DNA of 64,000 bases from Melieria omissa (lineage: Eukaryota > Arthropoda > Insecta > Diptera > Ulidiidae). Location of the stretch: positions 31,765,264 through 31,829,263 of the forward strand of contig OZ020269.1 of NCBI GenBank assembly GCA_963971225.1. The letters run 5' to 3'. Under the pieces are notes generated by a model. The model was not told the DNA's origin. It did not search any database and worked only from the letters and a program-made list of their open reading frames with translations. This document shows positions 47,022 through 57,745 of the stretch, piece after piece. Made by a program: the position numbers and the translations under genes. Positions within the stretch are counted from its first letter, which is position 1; each line of letters opens with the position of its first letter.

Positions 47022-48010
47022 ACTTTCGAAGTGAATTATCTCAATAGTGCTTCGATCGCCTTCATTCATTATTAGGTGAAGCAACAACCCCCAAGACAAT
47101 TTTTAACTGGTTTAACGAATTCACGGGAATTCGCCGTTCGCTTGGGGAGAATTTCGTGAAGGCCGTCGAAAATCGGTCATTGTGCTAGAAACCATCGATG
47201 CTTTGCGTGAACTGATAATGAAAGATCATCATGTGACATATCGTGAGGCAGAGGCATCATTGGACATTAGTTCCACCGCCGCGTATTCGGTATTGCATGA
47301 ACATTTAGCTCAGAAAGATTTGTTCTCGTTGGATCCCGCATAATTTGAAAATCGCCAATCGGGTCGATTGGTGCAGAAATGATGGAAAAATTTGATCGCG
47401 ATACTTCGAAAGACGTTTATATGATCATGACAGGTGACGAATCATGGATATATGCGTATGAGCCCGAAACAAAACAACAATCGACCGTGTGGGTCTTCCA
47501 AGACAAGCCAAATGCAACAAAAGTTGTTCGGGCACGCAGCAGACCGAAGAAAATGGTCCCGTGTTTCTTCGGTAGAACTAGTTATGTGACTACTGTGCCA
47601 TTAGAGCAACGTAGAACGGTCAATTGTAAATGGTACACAACAATTTGGTGGACAGAAGTGTTCAATGAAATACTGAAAAACAACCGCCGACGCCGAATTA
47701 TTTTTCACTATCACAATGCGCGCTCTCACACATCGGCTCAAACCACCGTCTATTTGACCGACCAAAGCATGGAATTAATGGGTTATCCGCTTTACAGCCC
47801 TGACTTAACACCCAATTACTTCTTTTTATTCCCGCACATAAAACAAATTGCGTGGTCGACAATTTTCATCGCCAGAAGATGCTGCTGAAGCATTCAAAAA
47901 CCATGTTTTGGAGGTGTCTCAATCGGAGTAGAAAAAGTGCTTTGACAATTTGTTTGAGCGCAAGCAAAAGTGTATAAATCTGCAAGGAGAATACTTTGAA
48001 AAGCAATAAA
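47022..48010 (+). pseudogene. Near full-length mariner transposase pseudogene (fourth mariner family, SETMAR-like)
   Basis: The frame starts FRSELSQ, has a stop, then CFDRLHSLLGEATTPKTIFN (HTH). It frameshifts near 47150 and continues ETIDALRELIMKDHHVTYRE. It breaks again near 47340, then runs open from 47379 with MTGDESWIYAYEPETKQQST, LEQRRTVN and the catalytic block. The first Asp (TGDESW) is kept. The second is His (FHYHNARSHT instead of HHDNA) and the third is Tyr (LTPNYFFLFP instead of APND), still at 34-residue spacing. A further break near 47880 precedes the C-terminus, which ends GEYFEKQ at about 48007. Both frame damage and two lost catalytic Asp make it inactive. Terminal repeats are not obvious. 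Confidence 0.88.
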
Positions 48011-48599
48011 ATCATTTTTGATGATAACAAATGCATTTTCATACTTTTTGAAAAAAATACATGATTGATCATTTGTGCTAAAACAGAAAAGATTCGTTGA
48101 TCTATGCACACATGGAAGATTCACGCAATCACAACCAGCCAGATACTACCTTAAGGAGAACACTTTAGCTTATGTAACTACAGTTTAATCACTACGGAAT
48201 GAGCCGGGAAAAGGTCGACAATTATCTTCTCGAAGTCAACTCTATTGTGTCAGTGGGTTATTGCCGCACTGCCTTAGCAATTTTTGGCTCTTTTTTATAA
48301 AACTGGAGCTCTTCTTCACTGAAGTGAGTAGGTCGACGCGACCATCGTCTGTACTGAGCAAGACACTTCAACTAATTTGGTTCATTGTCTCATCTAGAAT
48401 ATTTACTCCCATTTAAGTTTCGATACCTCCAAAACTTTACATCACATGTCTCAAATCATCGATGTCCAGTTTTGGAAGAAGTCCTTTTAAACAATTCGGT
48501 TTATTGGCATATCATCAAATATCTCGTTCCATTTATATGTCGATTTTTACAACATCGCATCGTACAGTCATACAAATAACTAAAGAATAACGTTATAAA
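48011..48599. other. Non-coding stretch, no gene seen
   Basis: No coding motif recognised. Confidence 0.45.
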
Positions 48600-49115
48600 T
48601 CTCCATTCGACATATTCGAGTGTGCAGAGTTTGAGTGCCGTCGTTGTCGATGAATTGAATTGATTTTTGAGCACAACTTCCGCACAATGCACACTGACAT
48701 GCGGCACAAACCGATGAAATGTTTTATTAAAACTGCGAACAAATTGAGCGTACAAAATTAAAAATCCACAACGACAACCGCGACGACGCGACGATTGGCG
48801 CAGCTGCAGCGGCCGCAGTCGCATCACCGCACGGCCGGCAGCAGCCAGCAGCCAACAGCCGCAGCCGCAGCAATGAAAAGCGGTTAACCAAATGCAAAAA
48901 TGCGCGCGACTATAAAATATGCGGCATTAACAAAACAAAATGAAATGATGCCAGCAAAACAAAACGCAACACAAAAAATGAAATATAAAACAAACACAAC
49001 AAAAACGCCAACAGCGAAAACGTTCGGATAACGTACGCAGAAAAAAAGTAAAAATCACACGAAAATATTTTATACGAGCGAACATTTTATTTGCACAAGC
49101 GAATTGCAATTTGAG
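48600..49115 (+). other. Candidate non-coding 5' exon with strong splice donor
   Basis: A GC-richer block rich in CAG/GCC words (48780-48875) and CAACA words ends at TTTGAG|GTGAGT, a near-perfect donor, at 49115/49116. A TATA-like word (GTTATAAATC) lies at 48590-48599, upstream of CATATTCGAGTGTGCAGAG. No long open frame occupies the block, so it would be 5' UTR. No downstream acceptor or coding exon could be identified in the window. This is a hypothesis only. Confidence 0.3.
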
Positions 49116-49574
49116 GTGAGTGAGATTCTGCGTGCGTGCGAATGCGCGAAAACCAGACATCAGCCGGCATGAAATGTGAATGTGTGTGTGTGTTTGTGTG
49201 AGTACATCTCCGTTTGTGTGTTTATATGCTCGCTGGGTAATTGAAAATGATACAATGCGTTTGGTATTTACTTTAAATTAAAATGAAAATTCAATTCAAT
49301 TTCCAACACGCTCGATGGCTGCTCGCCGAAAAAGTTGTGATTATTGGCTACAAGAACAACAAAGCGCATTAAATCGCAAGTACACAAGTACATACTTATT
49401 TATGTATAATATGTGTGTTTTTAAGCATAAATCCCACACAATGTCCTGGTTTGCTTTATTACCGCGCGAGAAGTTAGACGGAATTCAAATGAGGCCAGAA
49501 TGATGCCACAAAACAATGTCAGTATTGGTGAAGTAGGTAATTTGACTGACTGACATTCAAACTGTAGGTACATC
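49116..49574. other. Non-coding stretch, no gene seen
   Basis: GT-rich tract at 49177-49200. Otherwise nothing recognised. Confidence 0.4.
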
Positions 49575-49765
49575 TTGAAAAATGAACCTCCGCTAAGATG
49601 AGATTTTTTGCAATCCGGGGTCTAAACGGGCAAAACGGGTCAAGATGTTGTATGAAGAGACGTGATTTAATGGTTCTATTGATTTAAAACTTTGTAAAAA
49701 TACTCAAAATTAAAAATAATTTTAGACGTGTTTTTCCATTTTTCGAAAATCAGAATTAACCTCTA
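49575..49765 (-). repeat. Family II head-plus-tandem repeat, 3' fragment (inverted)
   Basis: In reverse complement it carries ATTTTCGAAAAATGG, ACACGTCT-like words and a CCCGTTTAGACCCC word. It ends CATCTTAGCGGAGGTTCATT, matching GTCTTAGCGGAGTTTCATT at 51641-51660. This fixes the 3' end of the family. Confidence 0.7.
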
Positions 49766-50729
49766 GTGTTAGATTTTCAAATTAATTTTTTTATTGTTAT
49801 TATTAATTTTCTTATTTTGTGTAATGCACTCAGAATTCAAATAGAACGCAGCAAAATGCTTACTGACAAAGAATATTTGTTTAAAGATTTAAATTTAAAA
49901 AACAAAACTCGCACTTTAACTAATAATCTTGTAACCGATATTTTCTGCAAAAGCTGCTTGAATGTTAAATATTGCACGATTTCTTAGGAAAGCTGCCGCT
50001 CGGCTATTTTAAGCATTTCGGCGACATTTGTCATTTATGGAAATGTTTGCCCAAACAAAAAGGCATTGCCCCGATAAGACATTTCCATATTCTGGTTTAG
50101 TTCGGTTTGTGCAACTGCAGCGAGCGGCCAACAAAACAGACGGCGCACAAAACTGGCCCCAAAACAATGCCACAAACGTGCCGGGTGGCCGTGCGAAAGT
50201 CGAACGCGAACGCACACGTAACCGGGAACAGCGTTTGGGAGCGATTCTCATGAATAACGAATGATGGCACACGCCTCCGGTGCAACGCGTGCAGCGACAG
50301 CGGCAGCATTGTGTCGCTAAGCTACATACAGCATACACACACACACAAAAACACGGCGGTTGATGTCTAAAGCCAAAAACAGTGCGGGCAGCAATTTGTG
50401 GCTCAATGCGAGCTACAATGCTGTCACAAATACGGCAAAGGCAACGACTACGACAACGGCAAAAGCACATTTTCGCCGTCATTCCCACACCGCTGCGGCT
50501 GTCACTGTGCCGTCGGCGCACAGTAATTCAGTGTAGACCAATTCAGCAGCAATTGTTCTACTTGACTGTTGTTACCATACACGCAACACGCGCTGGACAC
50601 ACATAGCCACTGCCGAGCACTCACACAGAGGCGATTGTCCTGAATGACCCAACCCACGTTTTCAATACAAATAAATGTGGTACAGAAATCCAACTATTGT
50701 ATGACCTCGATAACTGAAACTTTATACAA
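49766..50729. other. Non-coding stretch with a GC-richer island at 50040-50600
   Basis: The island has overlapping frames on both strands (up to 170 residues, minus) with no recognisable domain. I do not call a gene. Confidence 0.4.
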
Positions 50730-51665
50730 AACTAGCAGGTCCCTGCGGCTTTGCACGCGAGTTTCAAGTAAATAGAGCCAACAAATCAAGTTTTTCTTAA
50801 CTCTTTGTTGAGATCGTCAACTTTTTATGAAAAAATACTTATTTAATTACTTCTCATTTTAAGTGTTTTCCCCAATTGAACTCAATTTACCTATTAAATC
50901 ATGTTTCCCCATGCAAATTCTTAACCCATTGTTGACCCCGTCAGATTTTTATTTGAAAAAAAACACGCGTCAAATTATTTTTCACCAAGAGCACTTTCAC
51001 CAAGTTTGAAGTCAAAAGACCTATAAAATCTTGTTTCTCCATACAAACTTTTAACCCATAGTTGACTGCGTTAAGTTCTGATTTTCGAAAAAATTAAAAA
51101 ATAAAACAAACGTCAAATTATTTCTCACCAAGAGTACTTTTACCAAGTTTGAAGTCACAAGACCCATAAAATGGTATTTCTCCATACAAACTTTTAACCC
51201 ATAGTTGATCTTGTTAGGTTTTGATTTTCGAAAAAATTAAAAACACATGTCCAATTATTTGTCATTAAGAGTACTTTTGAAAAGTTTAAAGTCAAAAGGC
51301 GTAAAAAATTAGATTTCTTCATACAAAATTTTAACCCTTGGGTAACACCTTTAAGTTTTGATTTTCAAAAGAAGAGAAGTACGTGTCATACTATTTTCAA
51401 TTTCAAGTGTTTTTACCAACTTTGAGGTCAATAGGTTGTAACGTATACGCACCTTAACCCATTGTTGACCTCGTTAAATTTTGATTTTTGAAAAAAATGA
51501 AAAATACGTGTCAAATTATTTTTGATTTGAAGTGTTTTTTATAAATTTGAAATTAATAAACCCATTAAATCGCGATTCTTTATACAATACTTGAACCCAT
51601 GTTTTGCCCTTTTAGAACTTTTAGAATTTCAAAAAATCCAGTCTTAGCGGAGTTTCATTTTATCT
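50730..51665 (+). repeat. Head-plus-tandem-unit repeat, family II, best copy
   Basis: The head AAACTAGCAGGTCCCTGCGG continues with CTTTGCACGCGAG. Seven units follow, anchored on TTAACCCATTGTTGACC-like words at about 50797, 50921, 51051, 51194, 51331, 51454 and 51591 (period 123-143 bp). Each unit goes on with GATTTTCGAAAAAATTAAAA, CACGTGTCAAATTATTT, AAGAGTACTTTTACCAAGTT, TGAAGTCAAAAGACCCATAA and TCTCCATACAAA. The tail is AAAATCCAGTCTTAGCGGAG. It has no coding capacity. It could be the 3' part of a LINE or a Helitron/DINE-like element; I cannot decide. Confidence 0.8.
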
Positions 51666-51925
51666 ACGATCTCTCCTAATACTCCAAATAAAATTACATT
51701 TGAATTATTGCCACCTAAAATAAAAAACACATCTTTTCCCCTTCTTGCTACGGGTTTTTCCTACTACGGGTCGACCATCCTTTTACGAGGTCTTCAACGA
51801 ACGTCTGCTGACGTTTTTGCATCACAAGTCATAAAGGAATTCTTAGCTTTCGTTTGGATTTTTTTAATTTATATGTGGACTAAAGACCCACCAAAAGAGC
51901 CACCTGAGCATTGCTTACAGTTTAA

Positions 51926-52414
51926 CCCTTTCGATCCCAAAGTTGCCTGAAAGCAACTTTACCTATTTGATATCTTATAGCAAAAGATACGATTGATTTA
52001 TGGGTTTAATTTAAGTAGGCACCAACAAATAAATATTTTTAGAAGTGAATTCAAAGCAAATTACAAAAATTTTATTGTTATCCCCAAAATAATTTCCAAT
52101 AATTTGTAACGATGTCAGTAAAAGTTTGTGTTCTAATTGAAGTTTACGAATTGGGGCGTTCGATCAAAACCCTGTTTCTTTAATAATGCTTAAATAAAAT
52201 CAAAAAGTGATAATTTTGTATTTTTCCAAAAATATCAAGTAATTTTTCTGTTAATAAAAAATATTCATACAAAATTTATTTAACTCGTTTAGAACTCTAA
52301 CAAAGAGGCATGGCGACTTTAAATGTCGTGTGCACACTTCTTAGACAAATTTTTCATGATTTAAATACCAAAAAGTAATATCGAGACACAGGGTAAAATT
52401 CGGGGTCGAAAGGG
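51926..52414. mobile_element. TTAA-flanked MITE (piggyBac-like), 489 bp
   Basis: TTAA at 51922-51925 and 52415-52418 encloses ends CCCTTTCGATCCCA and CGGGGTCGAAAGGG, inverted at 12 of 14 positions. Just inside the left end is the palindrome AGTTGCCTGAAAGCAACT. CCCTTT next to TTAA is characteristic of piggyBac-type elements. There is no transposase. A related internal fragment lies inverted at 28115-28420. Confidence 0.85.
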
Positions 52415-52418
52415 TTAA

Positions 52419-55190
52419 ATATTAGTTATACATATTGTGTCTTTAAAGTGCTTAAGTAATAAGAAAATAAAACTCGCAACGATGCACTCAACCTTGATTA
52501 ACCGAGTTACTGAGCATTGCTTCAGTTCACATTAAAGCGGTCACACTGTACTGCAGTGTCAGCCACAGCGTCTGTTTGCCAAGTCACTCGCCACCGCGCT
52601 TGTGGTGGCAGTTGTAGATGTCAACGCTAGTTTTATTGTGCAGGTTGCCTGTTTGACTGTTGCTGCCAACTCATTCATTTATCAAGACAAACCACAGAAC
52701 GATGGCCAGACGCAGTCGTCTTTTATTATGAATTTTGCATTTATCATTCCACACACACACATAGACACACATATATCTGTAAAAACCTGTAAAAGGAGAA
52801 ACAATTGAAAACGAAAAAAATTGATCTTTTTGAATTTTTTTATATTAATACTGAATTTCATCTGTATATCATCAGCAAATAATGAGAGAAAAAAAACACT
52901 TAAAATAATTTTAAAAAATTTCAAAATTAATACAAAATTCTACACCACTCACAAAGAAACTTTACTATTTTTTCTGCAACTTTTTTCTGACAAACCAAAA
53001 AAGCGGCATAAGTTTTTTTGTAACCATTCCTGACTCATAAAATATCTACGTATAAATATGTACAAATGCACACACACACAATACCAATAGTTATGTACAT
53101 ACATAGATACATATGTACAGTATTACAAATACGTGTCTCTTCAATGCTGACGGACAGACGTGCAGTTTAGGACAATGCGGTGCACATTTGCCTTTGGCCT
53201 CGACCACGTCTGAACATATTTCGGATGTCGGTGTAATTGTGTTTTCAGGGAAATTTCATATTCAAAAATACCTACAAAAATCTGAGCAACGGAAGCTTGA
53301 CAAATGTGCTGGCAAATTGGTCTAAATTGCAAGCAACCACTTTGGGGATATTTGTAGGCAAATGATGAAAATTGAAAATCACAGAATGCAACACAATTGC
53401 AGCCGCAGGCAGATAAAACAACAAAACTTTTTACAAAAACAAATTAGATATTCTCCAGGTACAGTTTTGACTAGAGGATAAGGCTTCTACTTGTTGTGTC
53501 TGCCTCGCTTTAGACCAAAGTTGGTTTAAAACATTTGGCGTTGATGTGTTGAGAAGCAACCAACTTGGCTATTTGGCATCACAGCATCTACTCAGATTTC
53601 TTCGAAAGTCGGGTAGACTTAAAGCAAATAAACAAGGAACGTAAACACTGTCTGAGTGCTGAGTTTGATGCGTTGTTTTGACAAAGGAAAAAAACTCAAA
53701 TGCGCAGCAGCCAAAATGAAAATTACTGTAAGTTTCCAGGCAAAACAGTCAACAACATAATATTTTAAATTTTCAGCCATCAGTTTTTTTAGCTTCAGTG
53801 GTCTTTAAGTTCTTAAATGCTTAAATGCAAATGCTTCAAAAATTTCGCTCTACTTGTTCTCATCATTGGTCGCGTTCGTTTTTAATTGGTTACAGCCGGC
53901 AAGTCGTCAGCTCGCTTCACCGCAATGCGCAACCGCAGCCAGTTTACTCAGCTCGAAATAATCGCACATTGCCGCACTCATCGATATTTTAAGTACTGCA
54001 TGTGTTATTGCATTAACGAGTGCAAAAACAACAACCAATATATGAATATTTGAAAAATGCTTCGGCCGCAACGCGTTGTCAGCCACAACGCTCAGACTTA
54101 ATTAATTGGCTTGCAATATTTTGCGACATAATTTTTGTATTTTTATCTGCCGTGGTTGTCATTTCGTGCGCTCGCAATTAATGCGCTTTTCATAATTAAC
54201 TTTAACTGCACACAAATGTTGGTCGAAGGCGGCCAATGAGGCCAACGTTCAAAATCAATTATCTTTATTTACAATTCATATTCGATGAAATAAGAAGGAT
54301 TGGCGGAATTAAAAATTACGCCAAAAAAATTGAAAAAAAAACAAAAATTAAAACAAAAATAAAAATTAAAAATAAAACAACAAAGATAGCAATTGCTGTT
54401 TTTTAATACCGTTGTTATTGTATTTTATGCAAATAAAGCACAAAATCGTTGAGACAAACAGAGGCCAAAGGATTAATGAAAACAACTCGCTTGTAGGTTG
54501 TTTTTGTATGTTTGTTTTAATTTTTATGCAAAATGTGCATCAGACGGGACAGGATTTTTGCATTGTAAATTTCAATGATTTTTTTTATTGGGTTTGTTTT
54601 TTCTTTGCTCATAACAACCGAAGTTAAGGTGCTGAAGTTTCATCAGCTGCTGACGAAAGTTAAAGGCGCACAGAATTGTTATGAATTCAACTGCAATAAA
54701 TTTTGTCTTCATGTGGCTAAAAATGGACTAATTTTTACATAACAACAGCCACATATCACATGAAAAAATGTATTACTAATTTATTCCCTTTTCAATTCTT
54801 CTGAGGAGGAATTTGGTTACGAAAAATCTATAATGTTTAAAATAGAGTTGGGTCAGTCTGACTGCTCCAGAGGATTCAAGTTCAACAGAGTCGTGGGACA
54901 CTCACGTTGCTTAGACTCGAGTCTGTGAGTCTATGTCAAATTTATGAGCTCCTCAAAGCCATTTTGTAGCCAGTGTTGCATCAATTGTGGCATACTGAAG
55001 AAATGATACCAGCAAACAGTACAGTGGGCCATCAGGACGAAAACTATAACTGAAATAGAGGAACACCCAACACTTGTTTAGACTGAGCAACAAGCCAGGT
55101 TTCTTTTTAGATTCTACTTGACCCTTGAGCCCTTACTAAACATCTGAATTCGTTTAAAATTTAAACATCTGCATAGTGAAAATGTTAAAT
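52419..55190. other. Non-coding stretch, no gene seen
   Basis: Short CA tracts near 52752-52771 and 53071-53083. No recognisable coding sequence. Confidence 0.45.
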
Positions 55191-55385
55191 GTTAAAAAAA
55201 TACAAAACTAAAACATAAACATAAATAAAAAGATGGCACATGGAAGTTGCTGCAGTTTGGAGCAGCAGCCAAACCAACTTGGCGTATGAGTAATCATAAA
55301 TTATTCACATAGAGTATACGGTGCGTATACGTAATGATGAAGCGAAACGCAAAGTTCACGGGGCGTATGAGTGTTATTCAACTAT
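55191..55385. other. Duplicated non-coding block, copy A
   Basis: About 190 bp nearly repeated at 59745-59937 in the same orientation. Shared words: AAGATGGCACATGG, GGAGCAGCAGCC, GGCGTATGAGTAATCATAAA, TTATTCACATAGAGT, GGTGCGTATACGTAATGATG and ACGGGGCGTATGAGTGTTAT. Similarity stops abruptly on both sides. There is no open frame, terminal repeat or target duplication that I can see. It could be a duplicated regulatory module or an unrecognised short mobile repeat. Confidence 0.75.
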
Positions 55386-56285
55386 GGGGGGAAAGTAATG
55401 TTTTGTATTTATTCAAATTGAACCGAGTGATTTCGAATTTGGTGTTCTACAGAACGAATGGTTTCATCTATGTCGAACTTGTTTCGAAATCAGTTGGAAT
55501 CAGCTGATTGTTGTCGCACGGGGAAAAGTTGCAAAAATTATTTTGCATGCAACAAAAAATGAGTGCAATAACCGCGTTTGCTGCAATTTTGGTGCAAAAT
55601 GAAGGAAATTTTAGTGAAAAAATGTATAGGGGCACTTCGCCAGACTGTTACAGCGCTTAAGAACTAATCAACTCAACACCACAAACCATTTTTCATTCAG
55701 GCACTTCTTTTGAGGAGGACCGTTGCTGTTCAGGGTGCTACTCTGTATTTCGTTACGAAATCGATGCGCTTCGAAAGCCAAACGCGATTTAAAAGTATAA
55801 TTCTAATCTGTTACGCATTCTCATTTGCTTTCGGAAGTTTTTTAAAAAATTAACAACAACACTGTAAGGAACAATTATAACAGCTGTTGAGCCCAAAAAG
55901 CAAAAAACGTAAACAACTGCGAGTATGTTTGTTTGTTCCGAGGCTAGAATGGGATTAAGTGGCATCGTACTGTGCTTCGACGACAGTGAACAAAAATAAG
56001 AACAAAAATTAACGCAAATTTTGATAAAAGTACCATAATGTTAAAGGTAATTGTTTAATTAAGCTGGATCCGAAATACTTGATTGAAAAATTGTCGAAAT
56101 TATGAGATATAGCTTGTTGGAACTACTGATAATTTTTTGTTTTTGTTTGGTGCAAATATTTTGTTTACGAATTTAAAAAAATGAATTTTTTTTAATTAAT
56201 GAAAATGAAAAATAACCCAATTTAGGAATGCAATTAAAATCGAATGGCATGAACTGGCGTAAATTCTTTTTATGGCCTTTTTTAA
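55386..56285. other. Non-coding stretch, no gene seen
   Basis: No family resemblance recognised. Confidence 0.4.
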
Positions 56286-56693
56286 ATGGACTTTCTTCTC
56301 TTTATTCAGCAAAAAAAATTCGACGTTTTTTTGTATGGAATCGAAGCACTGTGCGTCGCATCGAAATCAATGTTTACAAGAATGCTTGAAAATTCACTCC
56401 ATAGCTGCTCAGAAATGGCTCTTAGAGGGTTAAAATCTATGAATGAGCCCCATCTAAATTTTCCTTCTGAATATTTCTTTCGAACATACTTTTCCTTTTC
56501 CTTTCATACATCTCCAACTCTTAATTGGACACCCATACAAAATTATATGTTTTGTAAATGGGCTTCCATTGCCTCCAGGTTGCTGCCAGACGTATCAGAT
56601 GTAAGACTGATCCTTAAATATTTTGCCATCCGAATGTTTTTTGCATACACGTCTACCTGGCAATTTTCTAAGGAATTCGATCACCACTTGTAA
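56286..56693 (+). CDS. Unrecognised 135-residue open frame (hypothetical)
   Basis: This is one of the longest low-repeat frames in the window and is not built from simple repeats. Its composition is ordinary: SMFTRMLENSLHSCSEMALR near the N-terminal third, and RLLPDVSDVRLILKYFAIRM near the C-terminus. I recognise no domain, signal peptide or catalytic motif. A second 62-residue frame (56703-56891) follows 9 bases later in a different register, with a basic segment TMTGRRRHNARIKVPVKSRN, so the two could be fragments of one decayed protein. The surroundings are AT-rich without clear splice sites. It may be a TE-derived pseudogene, a single exon, or chance. Confidence 0.25.
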   Translation: MDFLLFIQQKKFDVFLYGIEALCVASKSMFTRMLENSLHSCSEMALRGLKSMNEPHLNFPSEYFFRTYFSFSFHTSPTLNWTPIQNYMFCKWASIASRLLPDVSDVRLILKYFAIRMFFAYTSTWQFSKEFDHHL

Positions 56694-56891
56694 AAGTAGT
56701 AGTTGAATGAGTTCATATCTGGAAAACTTATGAACCGATATATAGAAATGATGTTAGGCAAATCACATACAAAATTATTTAAAGTGCCCACTATGACAGG
56801 CAGGAGGAGACATAATGCTCGAATCAAGGTTCCTGTAAAAAGTCGAAATATTTTCTTTGTTAAACCATTTGTTCTGCCAGATAAAATTTAG

Positions 56892-57663
56892 GGTCCCATA
56901 ACGTTACTTTCGTTATCTCTGCGTTATACGCATTGACACAGAAAATCCTAAATTTATTCCACTTCTTTACCAAAAACCATTTTAGAAAACTTACATCGAT
57001 TTATTTGAATTGCTTTCCGTAGACCAAAAGCTATCGAACGAAATATCCGTAAGTTGTATAAATTTTACCTACGAGTTCGAGTTCCGAAATTTTCAAATCC
57101 GAAAAAAGAAAAAATGAAATCCGAAAAACCAATTACAAAGTGTCATTCGTTCGAATTCGAGTTATTTTGCTGACGAATCAAATTACAAAGTAGCCACCCA
57201 GCTGTTTCATTAAGTTCTTACGAAGAGCCTCTAATTATATTATTCCTCCCCCAAATCCTCTGGCTTTGTAATTTTGCGTCTCCAGGAAGCCCCACAAAAT
57301 GGTCTCCTGCTTGCTACTTTTGTGTTTACCCCTTAATCAACATTTTTTAGATGAAATAAATTTTTTTTGTACTTGAAATTTATACTCTCATATTTTCCAG
57401 CCTTATCACGTCCGTCCACACAATTCACGATGCCCGATGTTGATGTTAATGTGATTTTTCTCACTCGTTTTTAAGGGAATTCGTTTTGTAAAACACCTAA
57501 TTTCACTTAGAAATCATGTTTGAAACAAAGTGACTTTGAAACGAGTAAAATGTGAAACACAAAACAGTGAATTTGCATTGCAATGCAGAATCTGCCTGTA
57601 TATCTTTTACTGGTTTTGTCGGTATTTTCATACATTGCCTGTGGAAAAACTTAATGTTTGGTC
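56892..57663. other. Non-coding stretch, no gene seen
   Basis: Nothing recognised. Confidence 0.4.
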
Positions 57664-57745
57664 ATGGTAAGGTTAGCTTATAGTGTATGTCTCTATATGA
57701 GACACACTTAATCCCATATTTACCGTTGTGATACCAGACCTTCCT
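57664..57745 (-). repeat. LINE-tail-like dispersed repeat, copy 6
   Basis: TGGTAAGGTTAGCTTATAGT, then GTCTCTATATGAGACACACT and finally CGTTGTGATACCAGACC. It has the same orientation as copies at 1541 and 3864 and as the tail of the LINE at 8944. Confidence 0.6.

Noticed and set aside
50009..50521. 170-residue minus-strand Arg/Cys-rich frame
   Set aside because: It lies in a GC-rich island with equally long frames on the other strand; no recognisable domain.
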